DNA of 59,469 bases. It comes from Bordetella parapertussis. GTDB taxonomy: Bacteria > Pseudomonadota > Gammaproteobacteria > Burkholderiales > Burkholderiaceae_B. Each line of letters begins with the position of its first letter. Positions within the stretch are counted from its first letter, which is position 1. The stretch spans positions 1-59,469 of the forward strand of contig CAMDEF010000019.1 in assembly GCA_945895265.1 (NCBI GenBank), read 5' to 3'. A program made the translations under genes and the position numbers. Under the pieces are notes generated by a model. The model was not told where the DNA came from and did not search any database. It saw only the letters and a program-made list of their open reading frames with translations. Below are positions 8,983 to 17,251 of this stretch, piece after piece.

Positions 8983-10551
8983 TTAGTGTTGAGTGTGGCT
9001 GTTGTTGTGCGGTAACGCCTCTGCCTCGCGAAGTTTTTTTCGGTGGATTTTTCCGGCAGGCGTTTTTGGAAGTTCGGATACGAAGACAATCTGTCGGGGA
9101 TATTCGTGTTGGCTTAAACGTGTTCTGACTAAATCTTGGATTTCTTGAATAAAGGCTTCGTCCCCTGGTCGCGGGCTCACTACAAACGCCTTGACGGCCT
9201 GGCCGCGCAGGCTATCAGGTACGCCGATCGCTGCGGCCTCAAGAGCGTCAGGATGCTTCAGAATGGCATCTTCGATCTCAACAGCACTCATCGTCCAACC
9301 GGCAGAAATGATGACGTCGTCGGCGCGACCGCCATGATAAAAGTACCCCGCTTCGTCGACATGTCCAAGATCTTTGGTGGCAAGCCACTGGCCTTTGCGC
9401 CAAACTTTGATTTCACCGATGACATTCGCCGCACAGGCAAGTCCAGCCGTATCTTGCACTTGCACCTGCGCGCCTGGAATGGGTTTTCCGAGCGACCCAG
9501 GCTTATGAGCAAAGTCTTCAGCGCCGGGATAGCTCACCAAGATGACACCGATTTCGGTCGTGCCGTACATGCTGCAGACCTGTAGGCCGAAGGTCTGCTC
9601 GATGAATTCTTCGGTAGCGCTATCGATGGGCTCACCGGTAAAAGACATTTTTTTAAACGCGTACTGGTAGTTAGACGCACAGCCCGAATTCTTCATCATT
9701 CGATAGTGCGTGGCAGCAGCTGAAATGTTGGTAAAACGGTGTGTGGCTAGCCCTTTCATTAACACGGCCGCGTTGAATTTGCCTGCAAAAGAGCCAATGG
9801 TAAGACCAAGCGCCATTGGTGCGAGAGTGCCATGCCAGAGCCCGTGGCCCCAAGCGGGCGAAGAGGGGCACATGAAACGATCGCCGGGTCGAAGCCCCGT
9901 GCCGTAAAGCGCCGCCACCATCAAGGTCACAATTGACCGATGGGTATGCTTGACGGCCTCGGGGAGTTCTCGCGTGGTGCCCGAGGTGTACTGATACATG
10001 GCGTAGTCAGTCGCCTGGGTCGCTGTGGCGAAGGTCTCTGGGTATTGCGCTAACGAAGCCATCAGAGCGTCGTTCGCCAAGAGGGTGCGCGCTTGATAGT
10101 CGGCAGAGACAATGCTGATTTTTTCTGTGTTGGTAAATAATAGGCTGGGCAAGCAGTCGGCGATTCTAAGATTTAAGCCGTCAGGGCCAAACAAAGTGAA
10201 GAGCGGCACCGCAATGGCACCGGCTTTCATAATGCCGAATAAACAGACGTAAAACGCGAGTGAGGGTTCAAGCATGACCGCAACGCGGTCGCCCTTTTTG
10301 ATGCCGCGCGCAGTTAAAAAATGCGCCATCTGTGACGATTGCTTAGCTAGTTGCTCGTATGAGATGATCTCGTCGGGTGCATCGGTGCGCAGCACGATGA
10401 CAGCCGTTTGCCCTTGCAACGCATATCGGTCAACGCATTCATGGGCGATATTGAGTTGCTCGCGGTTTCCGTCAAAGAGCTCCCATAATTTTTCGGATGA
10501 AAAATTTGCCTGGGCGTCTGCGTACGACGTAAACGCGGTGAGTTTTGCCAT
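8983..10551 (-). CDS. AMP-dependent acyl-CoA synthetase
   Basis: Adenylate-forming ligase (522 residues) of the acetyl-/benzoyl-CoA synthetase type: acid + ATP + CoA to acyl-CoA. The phosphate-binding loop is at residues 188-201, but in the form YTSGTT-RELPEAVK instead of the usual SGTTGxPKG. The A5-like MYGTTE motif and the C-terminal PAGKI motif with the catalytic Lys501 are intact, so an active enzyme is likely. First gene of the operon leading to the dehydratase (143 bp gap), CaiB and Bug receptor; divergent from the IclR gene, its probable regulator. The specific acid is unknown. Confidence 0.88.
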   Translation of the reverse strand: MAKLTAFTSYADAQANFSSEKLWELFDGNREQLNIAHECVDRYALQGQTAVIVLRTDAPDEIISYEQLAKQSSQMAHFLTARGIKKGDRVAVMLEPSLAFYVCLFGIMKAGAIAVPLFTLFGPDGLNLRIADCLPSLLFTNTEKISIVSADYQARTLLANDALMASLAQYPETFATATQATDYAMYQYTSGTTRELPEAVKHTHRSIVTLMVAALYGTGLRPGDRFMCPSSPAWGHGLWHGTLAPMALGLTIGSFAGKFNAAVLMKGLATHRFTNISAAATHYRMMKNSGCASNYQYAFKKMSFTGEPIDSATEEFIEQTFGLQVCSMYGTTEIGVILVSYPGAEDFAHKPGSLGKPIPGAQVQVQDTAGLACAANVIGEIKVWRKGQWLATKDLGHVDEAGYFYHGGRADDVIISAGWTMSAVEIEDAILKHPDALEAAAIGVPDSLRGQAVKAFVVSPRPGDEAFIQEIQDLVRTRLSQHEYPRQIVFVSELPKTPAGKIHRKKLREAEALPHNNSHTQH

Positions 10552-10685
10552 CGGGTTGCTTTGCTGTGAGAACGGTTTGCGCGTGAGCTGCTGTGGACGG
10601 CGATGCCAGCGCGGATTGCGCTTGAGATCGCCATGATTGCCTCACTTTATCGCCGTCCCTTTTTATTGTCAAATGAAGCTATTTG

Positions 10686-10699
10686 TTGTATTAGTACAA
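10686..10699. promoter_or_regulatory. Candidate IclR operator
   Basis: Dyad TTGTA-TTAG-TACAA in the 196-bp divergent region between the acyl-CoA synthetase and iclR genes. IclR-family regulators bind short palindromes in such regions. The assignment rests on position and symmetry only. Confidence 0.45.
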
Positions 10700-10747
10700 T
10701 GATATTAGAATGCACAAACTAACTCTCGAAAGCAACGAATCTATCCA

Positions 10748-11575
10748 ATGACCTCGCCTGATCAAATGACACAGCAAGTCACACAAAGCCCTCTCGAGGG
10801 CGGGCAAGATCGCGTCGCGGCAAAGCCTGCGCCTCGGATCCGTCCGGTTCCCGCGATCTCGCGGTCGATCGCGATTTTGCGTTTGCTAGGCAAGGCCCGC
10901 GCGCCGCTTGGCGTGAACGCGATCGCGCAGGCCTTGGATCTGGTGCCAAGCACGTGTTTGCACATTTTGCGTGCCCTTGTTGAAGAAAAGCTTGTTGCCT
11001 TTGATCGCCAAACCAAACACTACCGGCTTGGCATCGGCATGCTCGCACTCGCGCGTAGCGCCCTTGACTCCAATGCCTTTCCTGCACTGATTCAGGCCGG
11101 TCTCGACCAACTCTCTACCGCTTACAACGTCACGGCTATCGCTGTCGATGTGTCCGACGCAGATCAGATGGTCGTTGTTGCGCTCTCGCGTTCGACAATC
11201 CCCTTTAGGCTCCACGTCGATGTTGGCAGTGTGTTTCCGTCGTTATTAAGCGCCACCGGGCGGCTTGTCGCAGCTTTCAGTCAACAGTCTCGCGCCGAGC
11301 TGAAGGCTCAGTTTGCCAAACTAAGGTGGGACGGCTCGATCAACTTCGACACTTGGTATCTCGAAGTGCAACAAGCCATGCAAAATGAATATAGTATTGA
11401 TCGCGGCACTTACATTGCCGGCGTCACAATCGTGGCCGTACCCGTACGCCAACAAAATAAAATGCCAACCCATACTCTTGTCTGTGCAAGCCTGACGAAT
11501 CAGTTGACCGAGGCTGATCTAACCGATCTAATCATGCGCATGAGATTGCAGGCTGATCTCGCTACAAGCCTTTAA
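10748..11575 (+). CDS. IclR family transcriptional regulator
   Basis: DNA-binding regulator, 275 residues: winged helix-turn-helix at about 36-95 (the IAILRLLGKARAPLGVNAIAQAL...STCLHILRAL stretch is typical) followed by the IclR effector domain. It has a low-complexity polar N-terminal tail of about 30 residues. Divergent from the acyl-CoA ligase operon, so it most likely controls that operon in response to an aromatic or organic-acid metabolite. It could also act on the MetE-like gene downstream, 129 bp away on the same strand. Family assignment is firm; targets are inferred. Confidence 0.9.
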   Translation: MTSPDQMTQQVTQSPLEGGQDRVAAKPAPRIRPVPAISRSIAILRLLGKARAPLGVNAIAQALDLVPSTCLHILRALVEEKLVAFDRQTKHYRLGIGMLALARSALDSNAFPALIQAGLDQLSTAYNVTAIAVDVSDADQMVVVALSRSTIPFRLHVDVGSVFPSLLSATGRLVAAFSQQSRAELKAQFAKLRWDGSINFDTWYLEVQQAMQNEYSIDRGTYIAGVTIVAVPVRQQNKMPTHTLVCASLTNQLTEADLTDLIMRMRLQADLATSL

Positions 11576-11704
11576 CGGAAAACGCAGAAGGAAAGCGAAG
11601 AACGGAAACGCAGAAATCCCCTTCGTTTTAAATTCACTTCGCACGCCTCCCGTGCATTAGGGTTGGGATGCTATCTACAATATCAACCGGAAGACAAGTA
11701 AATC

Positions 11705-12871
11705 ATGCAACATAGCCGCGAAAGAATTTTGACGACACACACGGGAAGCCTGCCGCGTCCCGCCGCGCTGGTCCAGATGTACGCACAGCGAGCGAACGGC
11801 CAGCCAGTCGATGAAGCGTTGCTAGAGCGTGCTGGGCATCAAGCGATGCAAGCCAGTGTCGAAAATCAAATGGCGAATGGTATCGACGTTGGGAATAACG
11901 GCGAACAGCAGCGCGAAGGTTTTTTTCTGTATGTCCAGCGTCGTATGTCCGGTTTCTCAGGTAGCTGGAAGCGTTGGTCGCGCGGTGACGTTGAACGTTA
12001 TCCTGAATTTAAGCAGATGATGGCAAACCAAGCCGGCGATAAGGTGGCGGTCAGTAACTTCCTGCCACCACGCGTCACGGGCGAGGTCAAGTATCTTGAT
12101 CCGATGCTCGCCGCCTCAGAGGCAGTTGACTTCAAAGCCGAACTTGCGGGCCGCTCAAAAACATTCACAGAGGCTTTTTTAACGGCGCCTTCGCCGGGCA
12201 TCATCGCTTCTGCGTGCAAAAACGAACATTACGATACCGAAGAAGCTTATCTGGCGGCGCTGGCTGAAGCCTTACGCCTTGAATATGAAGCAATTGTAAA
12301 CAACGGCTTCATTCTGCAAATCGATTGCCCTGATCTCGCACTCGAACGCCATGTCTCGTATCACGATGAATCCGACGCAAAATTTATCGGTTTTATCGAG
12401 CGCGTTGTCACCGCCCTAAATGTTGCTCTCAGAAACATCCCACGCGATCGCGTGCGTATGCACGTGTGCTGGGGCAACTATGAAGGCCCGCATGATTGCG
12501 ATGTCCCTTTACAAAAAATTTGGCCGACCATCAGTCAAACAAATGTCGGTGGGTTTGTATTGCCCTTCGCCAACGCACGCCATGCCCACGAGATGACAGT
12601 CTTGCGCAAGCACCCGTTGAAAGAAGATCAAATTATTGTGGCGGGTGTCATTGATGTTTTAACCAACTTCGTTGAGCATCCTGAGGTGGTGGCTGACCGT
12701 CTCGAGCGCTGCGCGGCAGAGGTCGGTGACCCAACACGGGTGCTAGCGGGCACCGATTGCGGTTTCGATACCTCAGCAGGTATGGGCCGCGTTGCAACAG
12801 ACGTGGTCTGGGCTAAGTTACGTACGCTGGCTGAAGGCGCCCGTATTGCGAGTGAGCGACTAATTAAATAG
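11705..12871 (+). CDS. Cobalamin-independent methionine synthase II (MetE-like) family protein
   Basis: A 388-residue zinc-dependent methyltransferase-fold protein related to the C-terminal catalytic half of MetE (COG0620). The N terminus has the family motif ILTTHTGSLPRP. Likely zinc ligands are His/Cys in MHVCWGNYEG and Cys in GTDCGFDT near the C terminus. It lacks the N-terminal MetE domain, so it is not a classical methionine synthase. Such stand-alone proteins occur in catabolic clusters and may cleave or transfer C-S or methyl groups. Neighbours are an IclR regulator upstream and a convergent Bug receptor downstream. Exact reaction unknown. Confidence 0.85.
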   Translation: MQHSRERILTTHTGSLPRPAALVQMYAQRANGQPVDEALLERAGHQAMQASVENQMANGIDVGNNGEQQREGFFLYVQRRMSGFSGSWKRWSRGDVERYPEFKQMMANQAGDKVAVSNFLPPRVTGEVKYLDPMLAASEAVDFKAELAGRSKTFTEAFLTAPSPGIIASACKNEHYDTEEAYLAALAEALRLEYEAIVNNGFILQIDCPDLALERHVSYHDESDAKFIGFIERVVTALNVALRNIPRDRVRMHVCWGNYEGPHDCDVPLQKIWPTISQTNVGGFVLPFANARHAHEMTVLRKHPLKEDQIIVAGVIDVLTNFVEHPEVVADRLERCAAEVGDPTRVLAGTDCGFDTSAGMGRVATDVVWAKLRTLAEGARIASERLIK

Positions 12872-13003
12872 CATCCAGCCACACGGGGTACAGAGCATCA
12901 GTGGTAAAAAACCAGGTCGCAGACACTCGGGGTATCAGCCTCTAAAAACGAGATCGCGCACAAAGATGAGGGACAGCTCAGGCAGACACTCGATGCGCGA
13001 GCA

Positions 13004-13022
13004 AGCGGCTTTGCCAGCCGCT
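13004..13022. terminator. Hairpin between convergent genes
   Basis: AGCGGCT-TTGCC-AGCCGCT stem-loop in the 169-bp gap between the MetE-like gene and the convergent Bug gene, flanked by GCGAGC/CTCGC. No T-run follows. The same gap has two copies of GCAGACACTCG (near 12918 and 12982) of no known meaning. Confidence 0.45.
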
Positions 13023-13040
13023 CGCCAGTGCGCCCTACAA

Positions 13041-14039
13041 TCAGTCAACCTTTGCGCCCGAAGCCTTCACAATCGCGCCCCATTTGACGATATCTTGGTC
13101 TAAGCGCGCCTTGAACTGGGTAGGCGTGTCAAAGGCAAGTTCAAGGCCAAGGTCCATAAGCTTCTTTTGAACAGCGGGTTTCTGCATCACCGTGGCAGTC
13201 GCCTGATAAACCTTATTCACCACATCAGGTGGTGTACCCGCAATCGCAAACAAGCCTACCCAGAGCTCACCTGAAAACCCAGGGATTTGTTCAATCATTG
13301 CTGGGACATCAGGTAGGGACGGTGAACGCTTAGCCGTACTGACCCCAAGCGCACGCAACTGACCCTGGCGGATATTGCTCAGCGCAGAAGGCAGGCTGGC
13401 GAAGGCAATGGGCACCTGTCCACCTAAGACATCAGCCATGGCTGGTGCCACACCTTTATAGGGGATGTGCTCCATCTTGTATCCGCCCATTTGATCCATC
13501 ATCACGCCTAGCAGGTGATTGAGCGTTCCGTTACCCGCTGACGCATACTGATACTTGCCAGGGTTGGCTTTGATCAAGGCTAAAAACTCAGTCAGAGTTT
13601 TGGCAGCAAATGAGGGGTGCACGACCAGTACATTGGGTACGCTGCCAATAATGGTAATGGGGATAAAGTCTTTAACCGGGTCAAAGCCGACATTTTGATA
13701 CAACGCTGGGTTAATCGCTTGAACGCTGTTGACCGTCATCAGTAGCGTATAGCCGTCAGGCGCAGCCGCTTTTGTTTGTGCCGTACCGATGTTGCCCCCA
13801 GCCCCCGGTCTGTTGACCAGTACAACCGACTGCTTAAACTCTTCAGCAAGTTCGAGGGCGATGATGCGCCCCACAATATCGTTGGTACCGCCGGTCGCGT
13901 TCGGCACGACCATCGTCAGCTGACGGGTCGGATAGTTAGACGGCGCTTGCGCAAACCCAGTCTGGACGCCTAACCCTAGTGTCAGCGCTGCCAGCAGTCG
14001 CAGAGCCTGTAAACTGAAGTATTGCCTGCATTGAATCAT
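13041..14039 (-). CDS. Bug family TTT substrate-binding receptor
   Basis: Periplasmic Bug/TctC receptor, 332 residues. Signal peptide ends in a GFAQ-type site near residue 31; the mature protein begins YPTRQLTMVVPNATGG. It has the AAAPDGYT loop, the PYKGVAPAMADVLGGQ region and the conserved FAIAGTPPDVV segment. Divergent from the UbiX-type gene with an 86-bp intergenic region that must hold both promoters. The ligand is unknown; the pairing with a UbiX homologue hints at an aromatic or unsaturated acid, which is inference. Confidence 0.9.
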   Translation of the reverse strand: MIQCRQYFSLQALRLLAALTLGLGVQTGFAQAPSNYPTRQLTMVVPNATGGTNDIVGRIIALELAEEFKQSVVLVNRPGAGGNIGTAQTKAAAPDGYTLLMTVNSVQAINPALYQNVGFDPVKDFIPITIIGSVPNVLVVHPSFAAKTLTEFLALIKANPGKYQYASAGNGTLNHLLGVMMDQMGGYKMEHIPYKGVAPAMADVLGGQVPIAFASLPSALSNIRQGQLRALGVSTAKRSPSLPDVPAMIEQIPGFSGELWVGLFAIAGTPPDVVNKVYQATATVMQKPAVQKKLMDLGLELAFDTPTQFKARLDQDIVKWGAIVKASGAKVD

Positions 14040-14125
14040 CTGAGTCTCCTAGGTTGAATCGATTTGTTATGCTCAACTATAGAGCACAAGCTCAGTGTAC
14101 GACTACGAATATCGGACAAAACATC

Positions 14126-14707
14126 ATGTCGCAGGCCCCTCGCAGATTAATCGTCGCCATCACGGGCGCCTCAGGCACCGCCTACGGTGTCCGGTTGCTA
14201 CAAGTGCTACAAGCGACGGATATTGAGACGCATTTGATCTTGACTGACTCGGCAAAATTGACGATGGCAGCCGAGACCGAGTTCAATCCCGCTCAGGTTC
14301 AGGCAATGGCCGACGTTGTTCATTCAGCAAAAAACGTCGGCGCAACGATCGCCTCGGGTTCGTTTATGACACTCGGTATGGTCGTCGCGCCATGCTCAGT
14401 CAATACGCTCTCTGAAATTGCATGGGGCATCACCGGAAATCTCATCTCGCGTGCAGCCGATGTTGTGCTTAAAGAGCGGCGTCGCCTGGTATTGCTTGTG
14501 CGTGAAACACCGTTGCATGCCGGCCATTTGAAATCGATGCTTCAGGTGACACAAAACGGCGCAATTGTGATGCCGCCAGTGCCTGCCCTGTATATCAAGC
14601 CTGACTCGATCGACGCGATCATCGATCATACGGTCGGGCGAGTACTGGATTTGTTTGGTTTAGAGACCGATCTGGTGCAGCGCTGGAATGGCTTGGGTAA
14701 ACCCTAA
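14126..14707 (+). CDS. UbiX-type flavin prenyltransferase
   Basis: UbiX/Pad1-family enzyme (193 residues from ATG 14126) that prenylates FMN to make prFMN, the cofactor of UbiD-type (de)carboxylases. The glycine-rich IVAITGASGTAYGVRLL N terminus and the MVVAPCSVNTLSEIAWG and RRLVLLVRETPLHAGHL motifs are diagnostic. The chosen start gives normal family length; upstream ATG 14054 would add 24 atypical residues. No UbiD partner is seen in the window. It is followed by a DUF4936 gene and a Bug receptor on the same strand, so it may serve a catabolic decarboxylase encoded elsewhere. Confidence 0.9.
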   Translation: MSQAPRRLIVAITGASGTAYGVRLLQVLQATDIETHLILTDSAKLTMAAETEFNPAQVQAMADVVHSAKNVGATIASGSFMTLGMVVAPCSVNTLSEIAWGITGNLISRAADVVLKERRRLVLLVRETPLHAGHLKSMLQVTQNGAIVMPPVPALYIKPDSIDAIIDHTVGRVLDLFGLETDLVQRWNGLGKP

Positions 14708-14756
14708 TTGTGACCCGCTCTTTGCCCGCAATAGCACTGCTTCGCAAGAAAAAAAA

Positions 14757-15035
14757 ATGAAACTGTTCGTGTATTATAAATTTTTACCCAACCAGTACCC
14801 TGAGCTCAAGACGCACGTGCAGCAGATGCAAGTGCTGTTGCAAACACAGTTTCCGCAACTGAGCGCACAGGTGATGAAACGCCCAACACCCGATGAGCTT
14901 GGACAGGTGACCTGGATGGAAATTTACGAGCTTGGCTCAAGCGATCTTTCTGTGTTTAAGCTTGAACTTGATCGTGCCGCAGCACAAGAAAAACTGCCTA
15001 ACCCTCGGCGTACTGAACTCTTCGTGAACTGTTAA
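14757..15035 (+). CDS. DUF4936 family protein
   Basis: Small 92-residue soluble protein beginning MKLFVYYKF, resembling the DUF4936 family found in betaproteobacteria. The start follows a purine-rich AAGAAAAAAAA stretch. An in-frame upstream start overlapping the UbiX gene is possible but gives an atypical N terminus. It lies 49 bp after the UbiX-type gene and only 3 bp before the next Bug gene, so all three are probably co-transcribed. The function is unknown. Confidence 0.7.
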   Translation: MKLFVYYKFLPNQYPELKTHVQQMQVLLQTQFPQLSAQVMKRPTPDELGQVTWMEIYELGSSDLSVFKLELDRAAAQEKLPNPRRTELFVNC

Positions 15036-15038
15036 ATC

Positions 15039-16004
15039 ATGATTAAAAATATTTTAAAAGCGTTCGCTATTTTGTTTGTCAGCACCACAGTGTGCCAGCA
15101 AGCACTTGCTCAGTATCCCCAGCGCCCGATCAAAATTCTAGTTGGCTTTGCTGCGGGTGGCCCGACCGATAGCTCAGCGCGCGCCTTAGCCGAGGGGATG
15201 ACCAAGGTGCTTGGGCAACAGGTCGTGATCGAGAATCGGCCAGGCGCAAACGCGCAAATTGCGGCGGTTGAATTGATTAGAAGCCCTGCAGACGGTTATA
15301 CGCTGATGCTTGCCTCGAATGGCACACTCGCTCTGGGGGGCGCACGTTACGCTAAGTTGCCTTACGACGTCGAGCGCGATTTCACACCGATCGGCTCGGT
15401 TGCCGGGTATCCGCATATCTTGGTAGTGCCGATTCAGAGCCCCGCCAACAACCTTGAGTCTTTGATCCGTTTAGCGAAGGACGCACCTCAAGGATTAACA
15501 GTTGCGGTCACCGGTCATGCCAACGAGTTAACCGTTGAATGGTTAAAAAAAGATGCAAATATTGAGCTAACCTCAGTGGCCTACAAGGGGGCTTCACCGA
15601 TCGTCAATGACTTAGTCTCAGCGCGGGTTGATATGGCATTGCTTGCCCCCAATGTTGCGATGCCGATGCTTGAATTAAAGCGAATAAAAGCCATTGCAGT
15701 GACGGGCGCTCACCCCTTCGCCGATTTGCCTGGCGTCCCTACCATGATGGCCTCGGGCCTGGCGAACTTTGAAATTGATATCTGGAATGGCTTAGTTGCA
15801 CCGGCGGGCACCAGCACGAGCATCATTGAAAAATTAAATGACGCACTCAGGCAAACTCTAAAGCAGCCAGAGTTTCAAAAAACTCTGGCGATATCAGGTC
15901 AATACGCCATCAGCGATACACCTGCTGAATTCAAACGTAAGTACGATAAAGAAGCGGCACACTGGAAAAAAATTGCAACGGATGCCAAGCTTCCTTTGCT
16001 TTGA
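15039..16004 (+). CDS. Bug family TTT substrate-binding receptor
   Basis: Periplasmic Bug/TctC receptor, 321 residues, with a signal peptide ending at ALA near residue 24 and mature start QYPQRPIKILVGFAAGGPTD. The SPADGYTLMLA loop and the VAYKGASPIV segment are present. The GGPTDSSAR loop differs from the more common GGxxDxxAR form, so ligand preference may differ. It is probably co-transcribed with the UbiX-type and DUF4936 genes. The 3' flank carries an unusual octanucleotide repeat array. Confidence 0.9.
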   Translation: MIKNILKAFAILFVSTTVCQQALAQYPQRPIKILVGFAAGGPTDSSARALAEGMTKVLGQQVVIENRPGANAQIAAVELIRSPADGYTLMLASNGTLALGGARYAKLPYDVERDFTPIGSVAGYPHILVVPIQSPANNLESLIRLAKDAPQGLTVAVTGHANELTVEWLKKDANIELTSVAYKGASPIVNDLVSARVDMALLAPNVAMPMLELKRIKAIAVTGAHPFADLPGVPTMMASGLANFEIDIWNGLVAPAGTSTSIIEKLNDALRQTLKQPEFQKTLAISGQYAISDTPAEFKRKYDKEAAHWKKIATDAKLPLL

Positions 16005-16038
16005 GCAACACGACTTGGCGCGCCACTGCCACACACAG

Positions 16039-16102
16039 GTACTTAAGTACTTAAGCGCTCAAGTGCTGAAGCACTCAAGTACTCAAGTACTCAAGTACTC
16101 AA
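16039..16102. repeat. Octanucleotide tandem repeat, eight copies
   Basis: Eight adjoining 8-bp units: GTACTTAA x2, GCGCTCAA, GTGCTGAA, GCACTCAA, GTACTCAA x3. The identical copies are at the two ends and the divergent ones in the middle. It lies in the 113-bp gap between convergent genes (Bug receptor and alpha-hydroxy-acid oxidase). Confidence 0.92.
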
Positions 16103-16117
16103 ACCAAAACGACTCAC

Positions 16118-17206
16118 TCAATAAAACGCTTTCTCATCAAGCGATAACAACGGAAATGCACTCAGCGCATCGTTAGGGCTCAGTGGTGCGACCGCTTGCA
16201 AATAGCTTGGATTGAGCTCGGCAAGCGAGTTGACACCGATCAAGCCCATGCAGATCTTGATTTCATCTTCTAAGATTTCAAGCATTCTGACAACGCCCGC
16301 GGCACCATCTGCTGCGAGTCCGATACATTGCATGCGACCCATGCCGACCATGTGCGCCCCAGAGGCGATAGCTTTGACGATGTCAGAGCCGCGATTAAAG
16401 CTCCCGTCCACTATCACGGTCGCCCGACCATTCACGGCCTTCACCACTTCTGGCAGTACAGCCATTGACCCAAGGCAATGATCAAGTTGGCGTCCACCGT
16501 GGTTTGACACGTATACCATGTCTACACCGTGATCGACCGCCATCGCTGCATCTTCCGCCGTTGCAATACCCTTCAAAATGAGCGGTACTTTGAGTTTGCT
16601 TTTTAAGCGGTCAACATCTTTCCAGGTGAGTTGGGGTTGAAACTCACGTCCCGGAACGGCGAGACGCCGAATGTTTCGTTTAGCCTGATCGCGTTCGCGA
16701 CGACTGTAATGTGCGGTGTCAACTGTCAAACAAAAGGCGCCGTTACCAGCAGCTTCAACGCGCTCTGCGATGGCGTCGACCCAAGCGGCATCGCCATGCA
16801 CATACAGTTGAAACAGTCGTAGCGCATCGGGGGCGGCTTGTGCAACGGCCTCAATGCCTGGCTGGCACACCGAGCTCAGCATATGGGCAATGCCAAACTG
16901 TTCAGCGGCCTGAGCTGACGCGGCGCCTGCACCTTGCGCGAACAGTTCAAGACTCCCAACCGGTGCAAGCAACAGGGGCAAGCGCAGGTCTCGGCCTAAA
17001 AAGCTTGTGCGAGCACTGACGTTGCTAACGTCACGCAAGACACGGGGTCGAAACGCCAGGGCATCAATCGACGCCCGATTGCGCCGCAGCGTAGTTTCAG
17101 TTTCGGTGCCGCCGACGATGTAATCCCAATTGTCGTGATTAAGCTTTTGGCGTGCTTTTTGAACGAGTTCGTGTAGTGTTAAAAACCGCGGTTCTGCAGA
17201 AGACAT
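16118..17206 (-). CDS. FMN-dependent alpha-hydroxy-acid oxidizing protein
   Basis: Member of the glycolate oxidase/L-lactate or mandelate dehydrogenase family (362 residues), oxidising an L-2-hydroxy acid to the 2-oxo acid. Visible key residues are Tyr29 in WDYIVGG, the LLAPVG FMN-binding strand at about 79-84, Lys212 in LILKGI, and the catalytic SNHGGRQLD motif with His236 and Arg239. There is no cytochrome b2 domain. It lies upstream of, and co-directional with, a Bug receptor starting 1 kb further left-to-right, suggesting import and oxidation of hydroxy acids in this region. The substrate is not determined. Confidence 0.88.
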   Translation of the reverse strand: MSSAEPRFLTLHELVQKARQKLNHDNWDYIVGGTETETTLRRNRASIDALAFRPRVLRDVSNVSARTSFLGRDLRLPLLLAPVGSLELFAQGAGAASAQAAEQFGIAHMLSSVCQPGIEAVAQAAPDALRLFQLYVHGDAAWVDAIAERVEAAGNGAFCLTVDTAHYSRRERDQAKRNIRRLAVPGREFQPQLTWKDVDRLKSKLKVPLILKGIATAEDAAMAVDHGVDMVYVSNHGGRQLDHCLGSMAVLPEVVKAVNGRATVIVDGSFNRGSDIVKAIASGAHMVGMGRMQCIGLAADGAAGVVRMLEILEDEIKICMGLIGVNSLAELNPSYLQAVAPLSPNDALSAFPLLSLDEKAFY

Positions 17207-17251
17207 AGTGATTAATGCGCCCTAAGTTGAAGTGGTTTAAACGAGTTGAAA

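Noticed and set aside
15973..16176. 67-codon ORF with repeated QVLKY peptides
   Set aside because: It is simply the translation of the 8-bp tandem repeat overlapping the end of the Bug gene; no independent start signal.
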